Notes under the pieces: model-generated
The model's database searches: none
What the model was told of the DNA's origin: nothing
The model's input: only the letters and a program-made list of their open reading frames with translations
Part shown: one piece after another, positions 1 to 11,100 of the stretch
Layout of the letters: the number at the start of each line of letters is the position of its first letter
How positions within the stretch are numbered: position 1 is the stretch's first letter
Assembly: GCF_011397635.1 (NCBI RefSeq)
Contig: NC_064759.1
Span: forward strand, 11,676,428-11,740,427
DNA from: Epinephelus fuscoguttatus
Taxonomy: Eukaryota > Chordata > Actinopteri > Perciformes > Serranidae
Direction of reading: 5' to 3'
Length of the DNA stretch: 64,000 nucleotides
Position numbers and translations under genes: made by a program

Positions 1-526
1 GCAAATATGTGTGTGTTTGTGTGCATATGTTTATCTCAGATATATATTTATGATGGCGGATGAATGAAAACATTTTTTTCTTTTTCTTTTTTTTTTTTTT
101 CAATTGAGGGCTATTCAGCATGTTGACCTGTCTTATAGTTCAACATGTTGGGGAATAAGCTGATTCACCCTCTTTTCAAGAGTTAGATGTGAAAATCAAT
201 AACATTTTCTTGTGTGTGCGTCAAAGATGGAGCCAGGAGGTGATCAGCTTTAGCTTATAATCAGACTGAACTGCCATTTTGTTTCACTTTATACATTCAG
301 CCTGGCGTTGTGTTCATGTTCGGCTCATTTATGCTCCCTTTTTATACAAAAATAGATACATCTGTTTCAAACGTTGTGAACAATGCTCTCTCTATACTGC
401 CGATCGTCCTTTATGACGCCACAGACACAGTCAATAGATGGCACTAGAGGGCGAAGTCAAAAGTTTGAGACAACACCAAACATCTCTGCAGCCATTATAA
501 ACATCCTGACATTTTTCACTATACTA
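1..526. other. Intergenic DNA, no gene seen
   Basis: I see no exon-like reading frame here. There is a TG-rich start, a T-rich run near 70-100, and otherwise unassigned sequence up to the Tc1-type terminus at 527. Confidence 0.5.
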
Positions 527-1143
527 TACACTCACCAGCCACTTTATTAGGTACACCTGTTCAACTGCTTGTTAAGGCAGATAGCTAATCAGCCAATCAC
601 GTGGCAGCAACTCAATGCATTTAGGGGTGTAGACATGGTCAAGACGACCTGCTGAAGTTCAAACCGAGCATCAGGGTGAGGAACAAAGGAGGCTTCAGTG
701 ACTTTGAATGTGTCATGGTTGTTGGTGCCAGATGGGCTGGTCTGAGTATTTACTGGGATTTTCACACACAACCATCTCTAGGGTTTACAGAGGATGGTCC
801 GATAAAGAGACAATATCCAGTGAGCAGCAGTTCTCTGGGTGGAAATGCCTTGTTGATGCCAGAGGTCAGAGGAGAATGGCCAGGCTGGTTCAAGATGATA
901 GAAAGGCAACAGGAAGTCAAATAACCACTGGTTCCAACCAAGGTCTGCAGAAGACCATCTCTGAACCAACAACACCTCGTCCAACCTTGAAGCAGATGGG
1001 CTACAGCAGCAGAAGACCACACCAGGTGCCACTCCTGTCAGCTAACAACAGGAAACTGAGGCTACAGTTCACACAGGCTCACCAAAACTGGACAATAGAA
1101 GATTGGAAAAACGTTGCCTGGTCTGATGAGTCTGGATTTCTGC
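527..1143 (+). mobile_element. Truncated Tc1/mariner-type transposon with broken transposase
   Basis: The left end starts TACACTCACCAGCCACTTTA, matching the terminal repeat of a common fish Tc1-like element. An open frame from 708 reads like a Tc1 transposase. It has a helix-turn-helix stretch (GFSHTTISRVYR), a middle part rich in R/K, then SRRPHQVPLLS and QNWTIEDWKNVAWSDESGF. The D of WSDES near 1125 is the first acidic residue of the DDE catalytic triad. Homology stops right after this at about 1143. The second D, the E and the right terminal repeat are absent, so the copy is a 3'-deleted, inactive fossil. The family assignment comes from motif recognition; the exact break point is an estimate. 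Confidence 0.85.
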
Positions 1144-4055
1144 TGCCACAGAACCCTATGCACCCTTTTCCAAACCATAACCAAGTGTTTTTGTGTCAAA
1201 ATCTAACCACAAGTTCACCACAGCAGTGTTGAAACATAAAGTTTAAATGTATCCACCACATAAAAATGTCCAAATGTAACTGTCCCTGGTTTGAAGAGGC
1301 GTACAATGCCAACATTTTTGGTGGCAATGGGGTTGGAACAACAGCTTATCTTTGCAGGTTCTCATCTGGTTGCCTGGCAACTCCAGCAAGACTCAATGAA
1401 GCCACTGCTCCCGGCTGTTGATCACCAAGTTATGATACAGACAGTCAGGTAACAATGTGACATTATCAAGTAACATTCACAGACTAGAAAAGGCATGTGT
1501 GTCGTCCCAGTTAAAATGAAGCTAAAAATAAACCTCAGAAGCACGCCATCGCTGTGTGGAAACTTTGATATATTCTTAATCTTATCAGGAAGTTGTGTAT
1601 TTATGTATCAGAACAGAATGTGCAGCCCATGTTTGTTTTTTCTCAGTGTTATCTTGTGTTGTTTCTTATCTAACTGCAACCCATCAACGCTGCTGGACAT
1701 TTCCTCATAACTTTACATCTGAAACAAGTCTTAGATTTTTATGGATAAACCTCCTGTGAATTAGATGACGTGTGATGTAAGAAATCTATGGACTCGTTTA
1801 TCTTTAAGCTATAAGACGGTTTAAACCACAACCCGCAGTGTAGAACAAGTCGTAATGCTTCTCTTTCCTGGGCCATAAAGCTATTTTTATAGCGGCTATC
1901 TATAATATCCCACTATCAGAGATTATAGAAGTTTTATTATGATCTCCCGCAGAGAGAAGAGTTTTATGTAGCTTTAGTAAATCATTCCTTTCCTTTGTGA
2001 TATCGGCTCCTGATACTGTTTTACCCGTGTGAGTATAAGAGTTGTGCAGTGTTAACATTTATGAGGTGTGAGCTAATATATTTGAATAGTTTATGGAAGC
2101 AGTAAAGAGCCAAATACATAATTTGCTAACATGTACCATGTAAAACAGCTCTTAAAGATGAGCTGTGAATACAAATGCAGATTTTCTATTGTTTAAGCAT
2201 ATTCTATCATTCATGAGCAGGAAGACTCAGCTCTCCCCGCTGCATTCATCCAACAGTAAAACTCCTCCTGTTGTGCAAAGTGTGAAAATATTTGGAGTGA
2301 GAACGAAGGCAGTTATATTACAGTAATGCACCTGCATGTATCACAGAAAATTGAGGAATATAAAAGCGTTTTGAGGTGTCAGAAGACTAGAAAGGCGATA
2401 CACAAGTGCAGTCCATTTACATTCAACTGGCCTCACAACCACAGACCACATGAAGCCACACCAGCTCAGGACCTCCACATCCAACATCTTCACCTGTTTA
2501 AGACCAGCCAACTGAACAGTTGATGCAATTAATGGTTTGGGGAACTGAAGACCTTCTGCACAAACTTTCAGAAACCATCTCATGGATGCTAATTAGCATG
2601 CTCATTGTCCTCACGAGGGTGTTGACCTGAGAGCAATTTGTCATATGAATGAAACAATCTCAGAGACCACAGTGATGATGAAGATAACAGAAAACACTAA
2701 GTAAACACTGTAGAATGTAATGGAGTTGTTTAATTTCAGTAATTTAAAGGTGAACTACTCAATAAAAGTCTAATAAAAAAAGTCTTATTATAATTTTTTT
2801 TTTTAATGCCCTGCAGCTTCTGGAACTAAATGTTTTTGTTGCAATCTTGTTTGTATTACTTGCTAAAATGCTGTTAAAAAAAAAAAAACAACACTTTGTT
2901 AAAATGACTTCTAACAATTTTAACTCTGCATCACCAAATTTATTATATTTAAATCTGCCTAACACACACCATACACTGCTGCGAACACGTCCACCACTGG
3001 CATTATGTTTAAATCTCATGTACATTTCCCATTTCAGGGCAGGGCAATGAGTCCATGACCTGGTTAGTGTGCCGGAGGTTCAGATTGATGCATTAACACT
3101 GTGTTTCTCTCATCATCAGCTGCATTTAGCCCATGATTAACTCCCAATCACATGGCGTGATTTAAAGTCAGAGTAAAAATATTCCATACATATTTAATAT
3201 TGCACTAACAAGGAAACCAGCTCCCAAACTGCCAACAAAATAGATATACACCCATAACACGCACACACTCCCACATACATCTTTCCTTTCCTCGCCTGAA
3301 AACACACACCTAAACATTTCGCAGCTATCTCCCCCACACCCCGGTGCTGGCTAGGTGGAATTAGAAAACCAACCCTGCGGTCTCATTAATTAATTAAACA
3401 CCATGTGCCAGTGGCACCTGGGTACCGGTTATCGCTGCCACTCAGACACACCGTGATCTCAATAACCACCCCACCACAGGGCAGAGGGAGAGGGGAGGCG
3501 AGGGGTGGAGGGGAGGGAAGGGAAGGGACATCGATTCTTCTCTCACAACTTTAAGGCGAAGACAATTTCTTCAAACAGCGAAGGAAACAGGAAGAGATAG
3601 AAACGAGGCCTCAGACGCCATCTTTCTGTGTAGGCAGTAAAGTGGGACACAGTCACACTGAATAGAGCCTGTTTGTGGGTCTTTCCCTCCCTTACAGGCT
3701 CCACGGGGCCTTTTTATCATCTTGCCTAGCGGGGCCCCTAAATCACTGCAGCTACGCCCTCCTCATCATCTACTCTTAATACCTCTGCATGTGGAAACAC
3801 AAACACACCATCCTGCTGTCTGATTCTTGCACTGGTAGCATTTTGTATTCTTAGACTGTTTTCAAATATTTTTATGTGGTGAATTATTCGTTAGGTTCCC
3901 TTTATTTACTTAAAAAAAGATTTTGAAATACACACTCTAATAAAGGGTTTCAAAAACCAAACTCTCAATAATATCTGGCTATAAAGGGCCATCATGTAAT
4001 CCATGTAGGCTATGTGGGGGCAATGTGGGGTTCATCAGGTCATGAAGGGAACAGC
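1144..4055. other. Intergenic DNA with repeat fragments, no gene seen
   Basis: No exon with splice sites and family resemblance was found. A stretch at about 1250-1310 ends in TACAATGCCAACATTTT and recurs at about 44560-44605, so it is a dispersed repeat fragment. Short A and T homopolymers lie at 2790-2805 and 2877-2888. The block at about 3300-3780 is more GC-balanced than its surroundings and could be conserved regulatory DNA, but I have no comparative evidence. Confidence 0.5.
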
Positions 4056-4098
4056 GGGACCTTGGTGCAGTGGTTAGCATTGCCGCCTCACAGCATGA
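4056..4098 (+). repeat. Head fragment of a tRNA-derived SINE
   Basis: The segment GTGCAGTGGTTAGCATTG followed by CCGCCTCACAGC matches the A-box end of the SINE seen in full at 51658-52360. The copy breaks off before any B box. Confidence 0.7.
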
Positions 4099-5633
4099 GT
4101 GTCCAAATTGTTCCAAAATGTTTATTTCATGTTTTTATTTATCATGTTTTCGGGTCTGAAGTGTACTCATGAGGATTTTTTATTTACATGAGCTCATAAA
4201 AAAGATGCCTACCTGAAAATAGACTCACAAGTCAGTCTTTAGACACTTTGCTTAACTAAAGACTGATGTCTTTCTCCCTGATTTTGTGTTTAGATGGGCG
4301 GATACAATTTCAGTTTAAAAAAACTCCCTACGTTGCAGAACCAATAGTAAAACCACAGGTTTTCACACATATATGTGAAAGATTATGAGTCCTTCGGTGG
4401 CTCGCTGAACTCTTGTGCTTGTAATCATAGTCCGACTGCGTTATAAGTTTTAAACAAAGTCTCTGTAAGTCCTTCATTTCCACAATCTTGTGGACTGAGC
4501 ACACGTTTGATAAAACGGAGTTAAATCTCTCGGCATCCATCCATTTTCGAGCTCTCTGTGTGTTTGTTTCCTTGCGGACGAGAAAAGGGGGAGCGCACAT
4601 TTCCGGTAGGGCGTGCCCTTTTAAAAAATGCAAGAGGCATTGCTTTGTTGCCGGCTGTTTTCTCCAGTGTGTTAAACACACTTTAGAAAGGAGTGTCCCC
4701 AGACTATCAGAAGCTGGAGATCTCTGATTGTCTGGTGGCGAGACTAACCTGAAAAAGGCACTTAAAGGTCTAGTGCAGGGTTGCCCAAATTTGAACCCAC
4801 AGGTCAAAGTTCAACTCGGCCTGCGGGTTGTTTCTGGTGAAAATGTTTTTAAAAATAATTTTTAAATATTGTAATATAAATTGGTGTTTACAACGCTTTA
4901 TTTTTGTTTACAATGTTTCTTCAGATAGTATTCATGTTCCACACTCCTGTCCAATCCAAAACACTGCGGTTAGTTTCAAGGTTCGCAGTTCAGTTGTCAT
5001 TCAAATGTGTTAAAAAACATGAGGGAACAAAATTCATTACCCAGATCCAGCAGCATACAGAATACAAAGCATTGTAAGATAGACCTATAATAAATGATGA
5101 GATAACATAAAACCCTATAATTTATAGAACACAGCAGCATGTTAAAGTGCGCAATAGTGCATCATCAGCCGCGTGCAGTCGCAGCAGTACAAAGTGCAGA
5201 GGACATGCTTTAAGCCAGAAGGTTCAAAAGGCTCACAGCCTCTGGGAAGAAGCTGCAACCTTGTTGTTCTGGCTTTGAGGCTGTGCAGCCTTCTGTCTGT
5301 GAGGCGGGTGAGGAGTTCGTTCAAGAAGTCCAAGTTCGTCCAGCAGCATCTTCTTAGTTTCAGTTTCACCCAGTGTTGGCAGTAGACGGGAGGACAGTAA
5401 GCTCACCTCCCTGCCCTCCCATCTGCTGCTGGGGGTGACACAGACCCTCAGTTGTACTACGAATAGGACAGGAATGTGCGTGGCAGCAGCTGTTCATGGA
5501 CGTACTGTATAATGTGTAAAGTATGTCCAGGCCTTAAGGGAACTAATATCATCGTACCATTTTGCAGCTTAGGCATTTGCTTTTGGCCCGTGGCCCAACA
5601 TTAAGTTTCAGTTTTGGCCCTCCAAGGGAAAAA
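4099..5633. other. Intergenic DNA, no gene seen
   Basis: The longest open frame (159 codons on -, 4328-4807) has no recognisable domain and ordinary intergenic composition. The stretch 5100-5540 has the look of an old dispersed repeat (GCTGTGCAGCCTTCTGTCTG), but I could not assign it. Confidence 0.45.
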
Positions 5634-5870
5634 GTCTCATTTGTAAGTATTGCATACGCACAAAACGAGGCTTGACAGAAGCGTACACCACTTCCCACGC
5701 AAAAGGTGTAAAAACAGACTTGATTGGAGAAACTATAACCCATGCAAACAAACATTTTGGAGACAGGAAAATGGCCATGCAGATGGTAAGGTGGAAACCT
5801 GGTTGTAGAAATATTATTGAATATTTTTTGGCACACACCATTTTTGGCTTGTGTCCATACGTACATGTGT
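5634..5870 (+). repeat. Dispersed repeat, inverse partner of 40497-40712
   Basis: This stretch (GTCTCATTTGTAAGTATTGC, then CATACGCACAAAACGAGG, later AAACATTTTGGAGACAGG) matches the reverse complement of 40497-40712 along most of its length. It is therefore a dispersed element present twice in opposite orientations. The superfamily is unknown. Confidence 0.65.
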
Positions 5871-6008
5871 GTGTGCCAAGTGTGTCGGAGAACTACAGTA
5901 GCTGATGCAAAAATGCAAGCACGCAAGTGGCCCTATCTAGAGCCAGTGTTTGGTTTGTCCTTTCTGGGCTACTGTAGAAACAACATGGCTGACTGTGGAA
6001 GAGGACCC
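5871..6008 (+). repeat. Left part of a MITE (GTCCAGTGTGTAG family), split by an insertion
   Basis: The sequence from AGTGTGTCGGAGAACTACAG through AGCCAGTGTTTGGTTTGTCC to GAAGAGGACCC is one half of a dispersed element. The other half resumes at 7391 with TATGTAGATATAAACGGC. A 1.38-kb element (6009-7390) sits in between. Other copies are at 15405-15690 and 16330-18690, with a fragment at 40793-40878. Confidence 0.75.
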
Positions 6009-6671
6009 GGGGTCCGTCCCAAGTCTCGTATTTTTATAGTGCTACTGCTAGCTCCTCGCTTGAACCGGAAGTCGTTCGAGGTCCGCCATCTTCTAGGCCG
6101 TCCCAAGTCTCTTATTTGTGCAGCGAGGAGCTAGCGCTAGGAGCTAGCAGCAAGCTTTAAGCAGCTACGAGCTAGGATGGTCGAGAGGTTCCTATCCGGA
6201 AGAGTTTTTCAGCTGAACGCCATGACGTATAAATACCCGCCCCCTACGTTTGTCTCATTTGAACGAGATGGCGGAGAAACAGCGCTAGTGTACCCGTTAC
6301 ATGCATTCTTTGCAATGAAACGCTGTAATTCACATGCCTACGTGACTACAAAGAGTAATGTTAATGATATTTCGTGCAAGACTGTCATGTTGTTATTAAG
6401 TTTATTTCATTCACAACCCGTTGCGGTGTTCAGCGGACTGTCGGTGATGTGTGACTGTTAAATGTGCAGCTGCTTATGTCCAGAACCACACGTGTTGAAC
6501 ACACACAGACACAAACATTTGCCCATCATTAATTGTCCTGCATGTCATGTGAGTGGAATGTTTAATAGCTTGTAGGTAATATTAATTAGCCTATTAATAT
6601 TAATATTAATATTAATTAATATTATTACTTTCATTAATGTTGTTGTAAGCTACTGTCATTACCGTCTGTCC

Positions 6672-6674
<3 letters not shown>

Positions 6675-6715
<41 letters not shown>

Positions 6716-6720
6716 TTTCT
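6675..6720. repeat. (CT)n microsatellite
   Basis: An almost pure CT run with one or two interruptions, inside the 6009-7390 element. Confidence 0.95.
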
Positions 6721-6799
6721 GTCTCATACGGATTACTGTTAATTTATTATGCTGATCTGTTCTGTACGACATCTATTGCACGTCTGTCCGTCCTGGCAG

Positions 6800-6988
6800 A
6801 GGGATCCCTCCTCAGTTGCTCTTCCTGAGGTTTCTACCGTTTTTCCCCGTTAAAGGGGTCTTTTTGGGGAGTTTTTCCTTATCCGCTGTGAGGGTCCAAA
6901 GGACAGAGGGATGTCGTATGCTGTAAAGCCCTGTGAGGCAAACTGTGATTTGTGATATTGGGCTTTATAAATAAAACTGATTGATTGA
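6800..6988 (+). repeat. 3' tail-like segment of a fish retroposon
   Basis: It reads from GAGGTTTCTACCG, through TTTTTGGGGAGTTTTTCC, to GTGATATTGGGCTTTATAAA and TAAAACTGATTGATTG. This is the familiar 3' end of a widespread fish retroposon, and a second, more decayed copy lies at 28826-28945. I cannot say which LINE or SINE family it belongs to. Confidence 0.55.
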
Positions 6989-7390
6989 GGCAGACTGACA
7001 GGTCTGATATGTCTTATTCACTCAGCAGCTGACTTGTTGAATGATGGTGAGCGTAAATGACTCAATAACAATGGTAATACATGCAAAACTGTGTGTCCAA
7101 AGTCATGACGGCGGGGGGGTTATGGCTTTGATCACCAAATATAATGTGACTTGGGATGTACGCCAAACGCTGGCTCCGTTATGCAGCAGATCCAGCTGTG
7201 CCACCGTCATCAGGAATAGACGTTGCTTCACGTGATGCTTCAGTGGAAAGGATGTCTCATGTCTCTTAAACCGACAATGCTCGCTCATCGCTCCTAGCGC
7301 ATTTTTGCCTAGGTGGGAGGGGCTAAACAGCTAGCAAAGTCGGCTAGATAAGATAACTAGCAGTAATTTAAGAGACTTGGGACGGACCCC

Positions 7391-7520
7391 TGCTCAGTAT
7401 GTAGATATAAACGGCTTATTCTAGGGTAAAAAGTTTTCCTGTTATTATACACAAAAGAAAACATAGGTATGAATATTATATATCATTTCTGCCAATAGAT
7501 GCCCCTAAATCCTCACGGTC
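7391..7520 (+). repeat. Right part of the split MITE (GTCCAGTGTGTAG family)
   Basis: It continues the sequence interrupted at 6008: TATGTAGATATAAACGGC, then TTCTGCCAATAGATGCCCC and CTAAATCC. The same order is seen at 15590-15690 and 18550-18690. Confidence 0.7.
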
Positions 7521-8195
7521 GACCTTGACGAATCTCATGTTGAATCTTATTTATATGTGAAAGATTATCAGCAATTAATTAGCAACAACAAATGTCACAG
7601 TTAGAAATATCTGGAACTGGTTTTCCTCGCTTATACAGAACCTGTATTTTGAATAAAAACAGTTTACATATATATGTAAATTTTATTCTACTTGCACACA
7701 TCAGAAATCTCAGCATCACTAACACAAACTATCACTGTGATATTCCAAATGCTACACCTACATTAAAGCGAGGCCACCTGCACTAATTGGATCTGTAGGG
7801 ACAAATAATTTTCCACTCTGAAAAACAAGTAGCGTCGCTGTTGGTTTCTTTGCATTTCAGCTTCTGAAATTGACTCTGAAGAAATGTCTGAATCAATGTG
7901 AGGAGTGGGAATTACAAACTCAATGCAGGTCAACCACACATTTTAAACAAACTGAAGCAAAGATCAGCATAATTTACTTTTGAATGACTGGCTCACAGTG
8001 AACCTGATGGAATAATAGAGCACATATTAGATTAATAAGTAACATATTAAGCTGCCTATCATCTTGAATAGTTACAGTCAAGGCCATCTGCGACTAATGA
8101 CAGCGTTTCAGCTGTTACACAACCTGGTTACAGCCTCCCAATAATTGGAAAATGCACTTCAGTCCAGCGTCTCTTGACTTCAGCTCACAGCAACA

Positions 8196-11100
8196 ATGGA
8201 CCTTCTGGGAAACTGGAACAGCCTTTTTTCTCAAATGACATGGCGACAGGTGAGTATTATCTAATATATACAGAAATGTTTAACTTGATGCAGCAGTGCC
8301 TGAAGTCCTGGTGAGGTGTGTGTATATTCAGGTGCTGACCAGTTTAAGAAGAGGGTATTCCAAAGTAGAAGTATTTTGGGGACAAGGAAACTGATAGCTT
8401 CAGCTTTATGTGTAATTCTCAAAAAGGGTTATAAATGTACACACATCCAGCCGATGAACATGACGTGCTGGATGAGGGGTTGTGTAAAAGACGGAGAAAC
8501 ACGAGAGAAAACGAGTTTGCACACCACACTATTGTCCAATGAACATATATTTAATTGCTTGGTTATTATTCAATTAAATAAATGTTCATCTCTGTTTCTT
8601 TGTCTTTCTGTGAATCTCAACATGAGTTTTTTTCTCATATTGAGTCCAGTTATTTCAAGATTTTCTTTACTGCTGCAGCTCAGCTTTGCTTCATACTGTC
8701 TCACGTTCACTGTCCCCTTTATTGTTTCAGGTTGGGCCTCAAAAACAGTCAAATTATTTTGTCTACCATCTTTCAATTTCCCAGATTTCCACCCTCAATG
8801 TAAATTTCCTCTCGTTTGAACTCTGTGTGTTAAAATAGGATGTATACACTCTAAAAAATGATTCATGGAGTTAGAGGATAAGCATTTATGATTTTTGAGT
8901 AGGACTGAACAAAAATAAATAAATTAGGATATCTTGAATAAAATAATTTGACCACTTAATATCACCACAACTTTCATATAAATATTAAATTGGTTCAACT
9001 TAATTAAACCTTTTGAAGTCAAAGCAAATTACCTGTGTAATACTGACCTGATTGAGTTTGTCAAATTATAATTAAAAATATTATTTTTTCAGAGTGTGGA
9101 CTCTCAGTGCTGCTCAAACTTTGCACTTGTTTCTTTTAGGTTGATCCAAGTGTGTCCACAGCAGAGATTGGAGACATGATTGAGTTTGCACACCCGTGGT
9201 CAGGATTGTCTCTTTGGGGTGTTTATGTTGGAGACGGCCGTGTTATCCATTTTGGAGTGGGAGGTAAGAAGCTGCTGTATGCATACACACTTAAACACTT
9301 ATACCAGGTTTATTTGATTGAATTTTTTATTTTTAAACACTTTCTTTATGTGTCTCCCCGTGATTGTAAGATGAGAACATGACACAGAGAGCCTGCCGCA
9401 GCTTCCTCCAGCAAATGGTTCCAAAGTCGAAAGGTGAGCGTGTTCTGAGGAAGACCAGGATCTGCACACAGCGCATTACGGAAATCAAAGTTCCTCCAGG
9501 AACTCGCATCAGGGTCAACAACAACAAGCACAACATGGTTCCGTCTCCGCAGGAAATGATGCAGAATCGCTGCGAGACTTTTCTGCACCAGGAGTTCAAC
9601 TACGACCTGCTGAACTTCAACAGCGAGCACTTCGCCACGTTTGTTCGATACGGCAACGCTGTCTGCAACCAGGTTGGTTCAACGACACCTGAAAGAGAAT
9701 GGGCCTCATGCAGGACAGCAACAAATCATCCTACTGTTAAACTTCAATTAGTAGAACGGGCTAATATTTGCTTAAATCACTGAAATCAACAGGCCTGTAT
9801 TTGGGACAGGGCCACACCAGGCTAGTAAAAGGGACTGGGTGTTTAACTGAGGTTTTACAGTATTTTTGTTTGTATCCACTGATTTCTGGGATTCGCTAAT
9901 ATTTAAATAGTGGTCGTTAGCACTCTTACCAAAAAAATCTCATTTTCACAGTCCACAAATTGTTGCCCAACATAAGGAAACACAAGTTTTAAGTTTGAAG
10001 AACATAAAACAATGTATGAAAATCATAAAATCTGATTTAGTTTATGTTTTAAAGTAATTATAATGATTGGATTATTAGTTTGTGCACTGAAGAAATACTA
10101 CTATACTCAGTCCATTGATCCCAATTTCTTTTAATTTCAATTACTGTGCATCTGCTGACCAGTGCTGGAAGTACATGACTCAAATTCTGTACTTAATAAG
10201 AAATTGGAGGTACTTTCTACTTCTCTCCACTACACTTAAGAGGGAAATATTGTCCTTTACCTCCACTGCAATTATTTGCTAACTTTATTTCCTAGTTACT
10301 TTTCAAATTAAGATTTTTGCACACAAACCATGAAAATCTACAATCGCAGCTGAAACAATTAGTTGATCGACTGGGAAAATCAATTAGCAACTATCCTGAT
10401 AATCATTTAGGTTGTTTTTCATGCACAAACATTTCATGGTTCCAGTGTCTCAAATACGAGGCCTTAAAAGGATAGTGCACCCAAAAATGAAAATTCAGCC
10501 ATTATCTACTCACCCACATGCCGAGGGAGGCTCAGGTGAAGTCCTCACATCACTTGCGGAGATCCAAGGGAAGGGGGGTAGCAACACAACTCCACCTAAT
10601 GGAGGCTTAAAGCACCCCAGATTCAAATGTCCAAAAACACATAATTGAAACCACAAAATATCTCCATACTGCTTGTCCGTAGTGATCCAGTTAGAGCTAC
10701 AGGCTACAATGAGGCTAAAAACAGAGTTCAAATGATGTTTTTCCAAACAACTTTTCATGTCGGGGCTTCAGGACACTCGGATCACTACAGACGAGCAGTA
10801 TGGAGATATTTTGTGGTTTCAATTATGTGTTTTTGGATATTTGAATCTGGGGCGCTGTAAGCCTCCATTAGGTGGAGCTGTGTTGCTACCTCCTCTCTCC
10901 TCACCTGAGCCTCTTTCGGCATATGGCTGAGAAGATAATGGCTAAATTTTCATTTTTGGGTGCACTATCCCTTTAATACTTTTCCTTTTTAATTATTTTG
11001 ATTGATGAAATTGATTTAAATGTTTCAGCACTGAGTACTTTTACTTTTTATATTTGGATACATCTCCCTGACAGTACAAAAGAACATTTCTAAAGCTGGA

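Larger units (their letters stand above)
6009..7390. mobile_element. Non-autonomous DNA transposon with GGGGTCCGTCCCAAGTCTC termini
   Basis: A 19-bp perfect inverted repeat (GGGGTCCGTCCCAAGTCTC) bounds the block at 6009-6027 and 7372-7390. The element interrupts a MITE whose two halves flank it. Inside are a further GTCCCAAGTCTC motif near 6100, a CT microsatellite at 6675-6720 and a LINE/SINE tail-like segment at 6800-6988. No transposase frame is visible. A target duplication is not resolvable because the flanking host bases (GACCC and TGCTC) do not match. The superfamily is unassigned. Confidence 0.7.

Noticed and set aside
4328..4807. 159-codon frame on -
   Set aside because: No recognisable domain, no splice or promoter context, ordinary intergenic composition.
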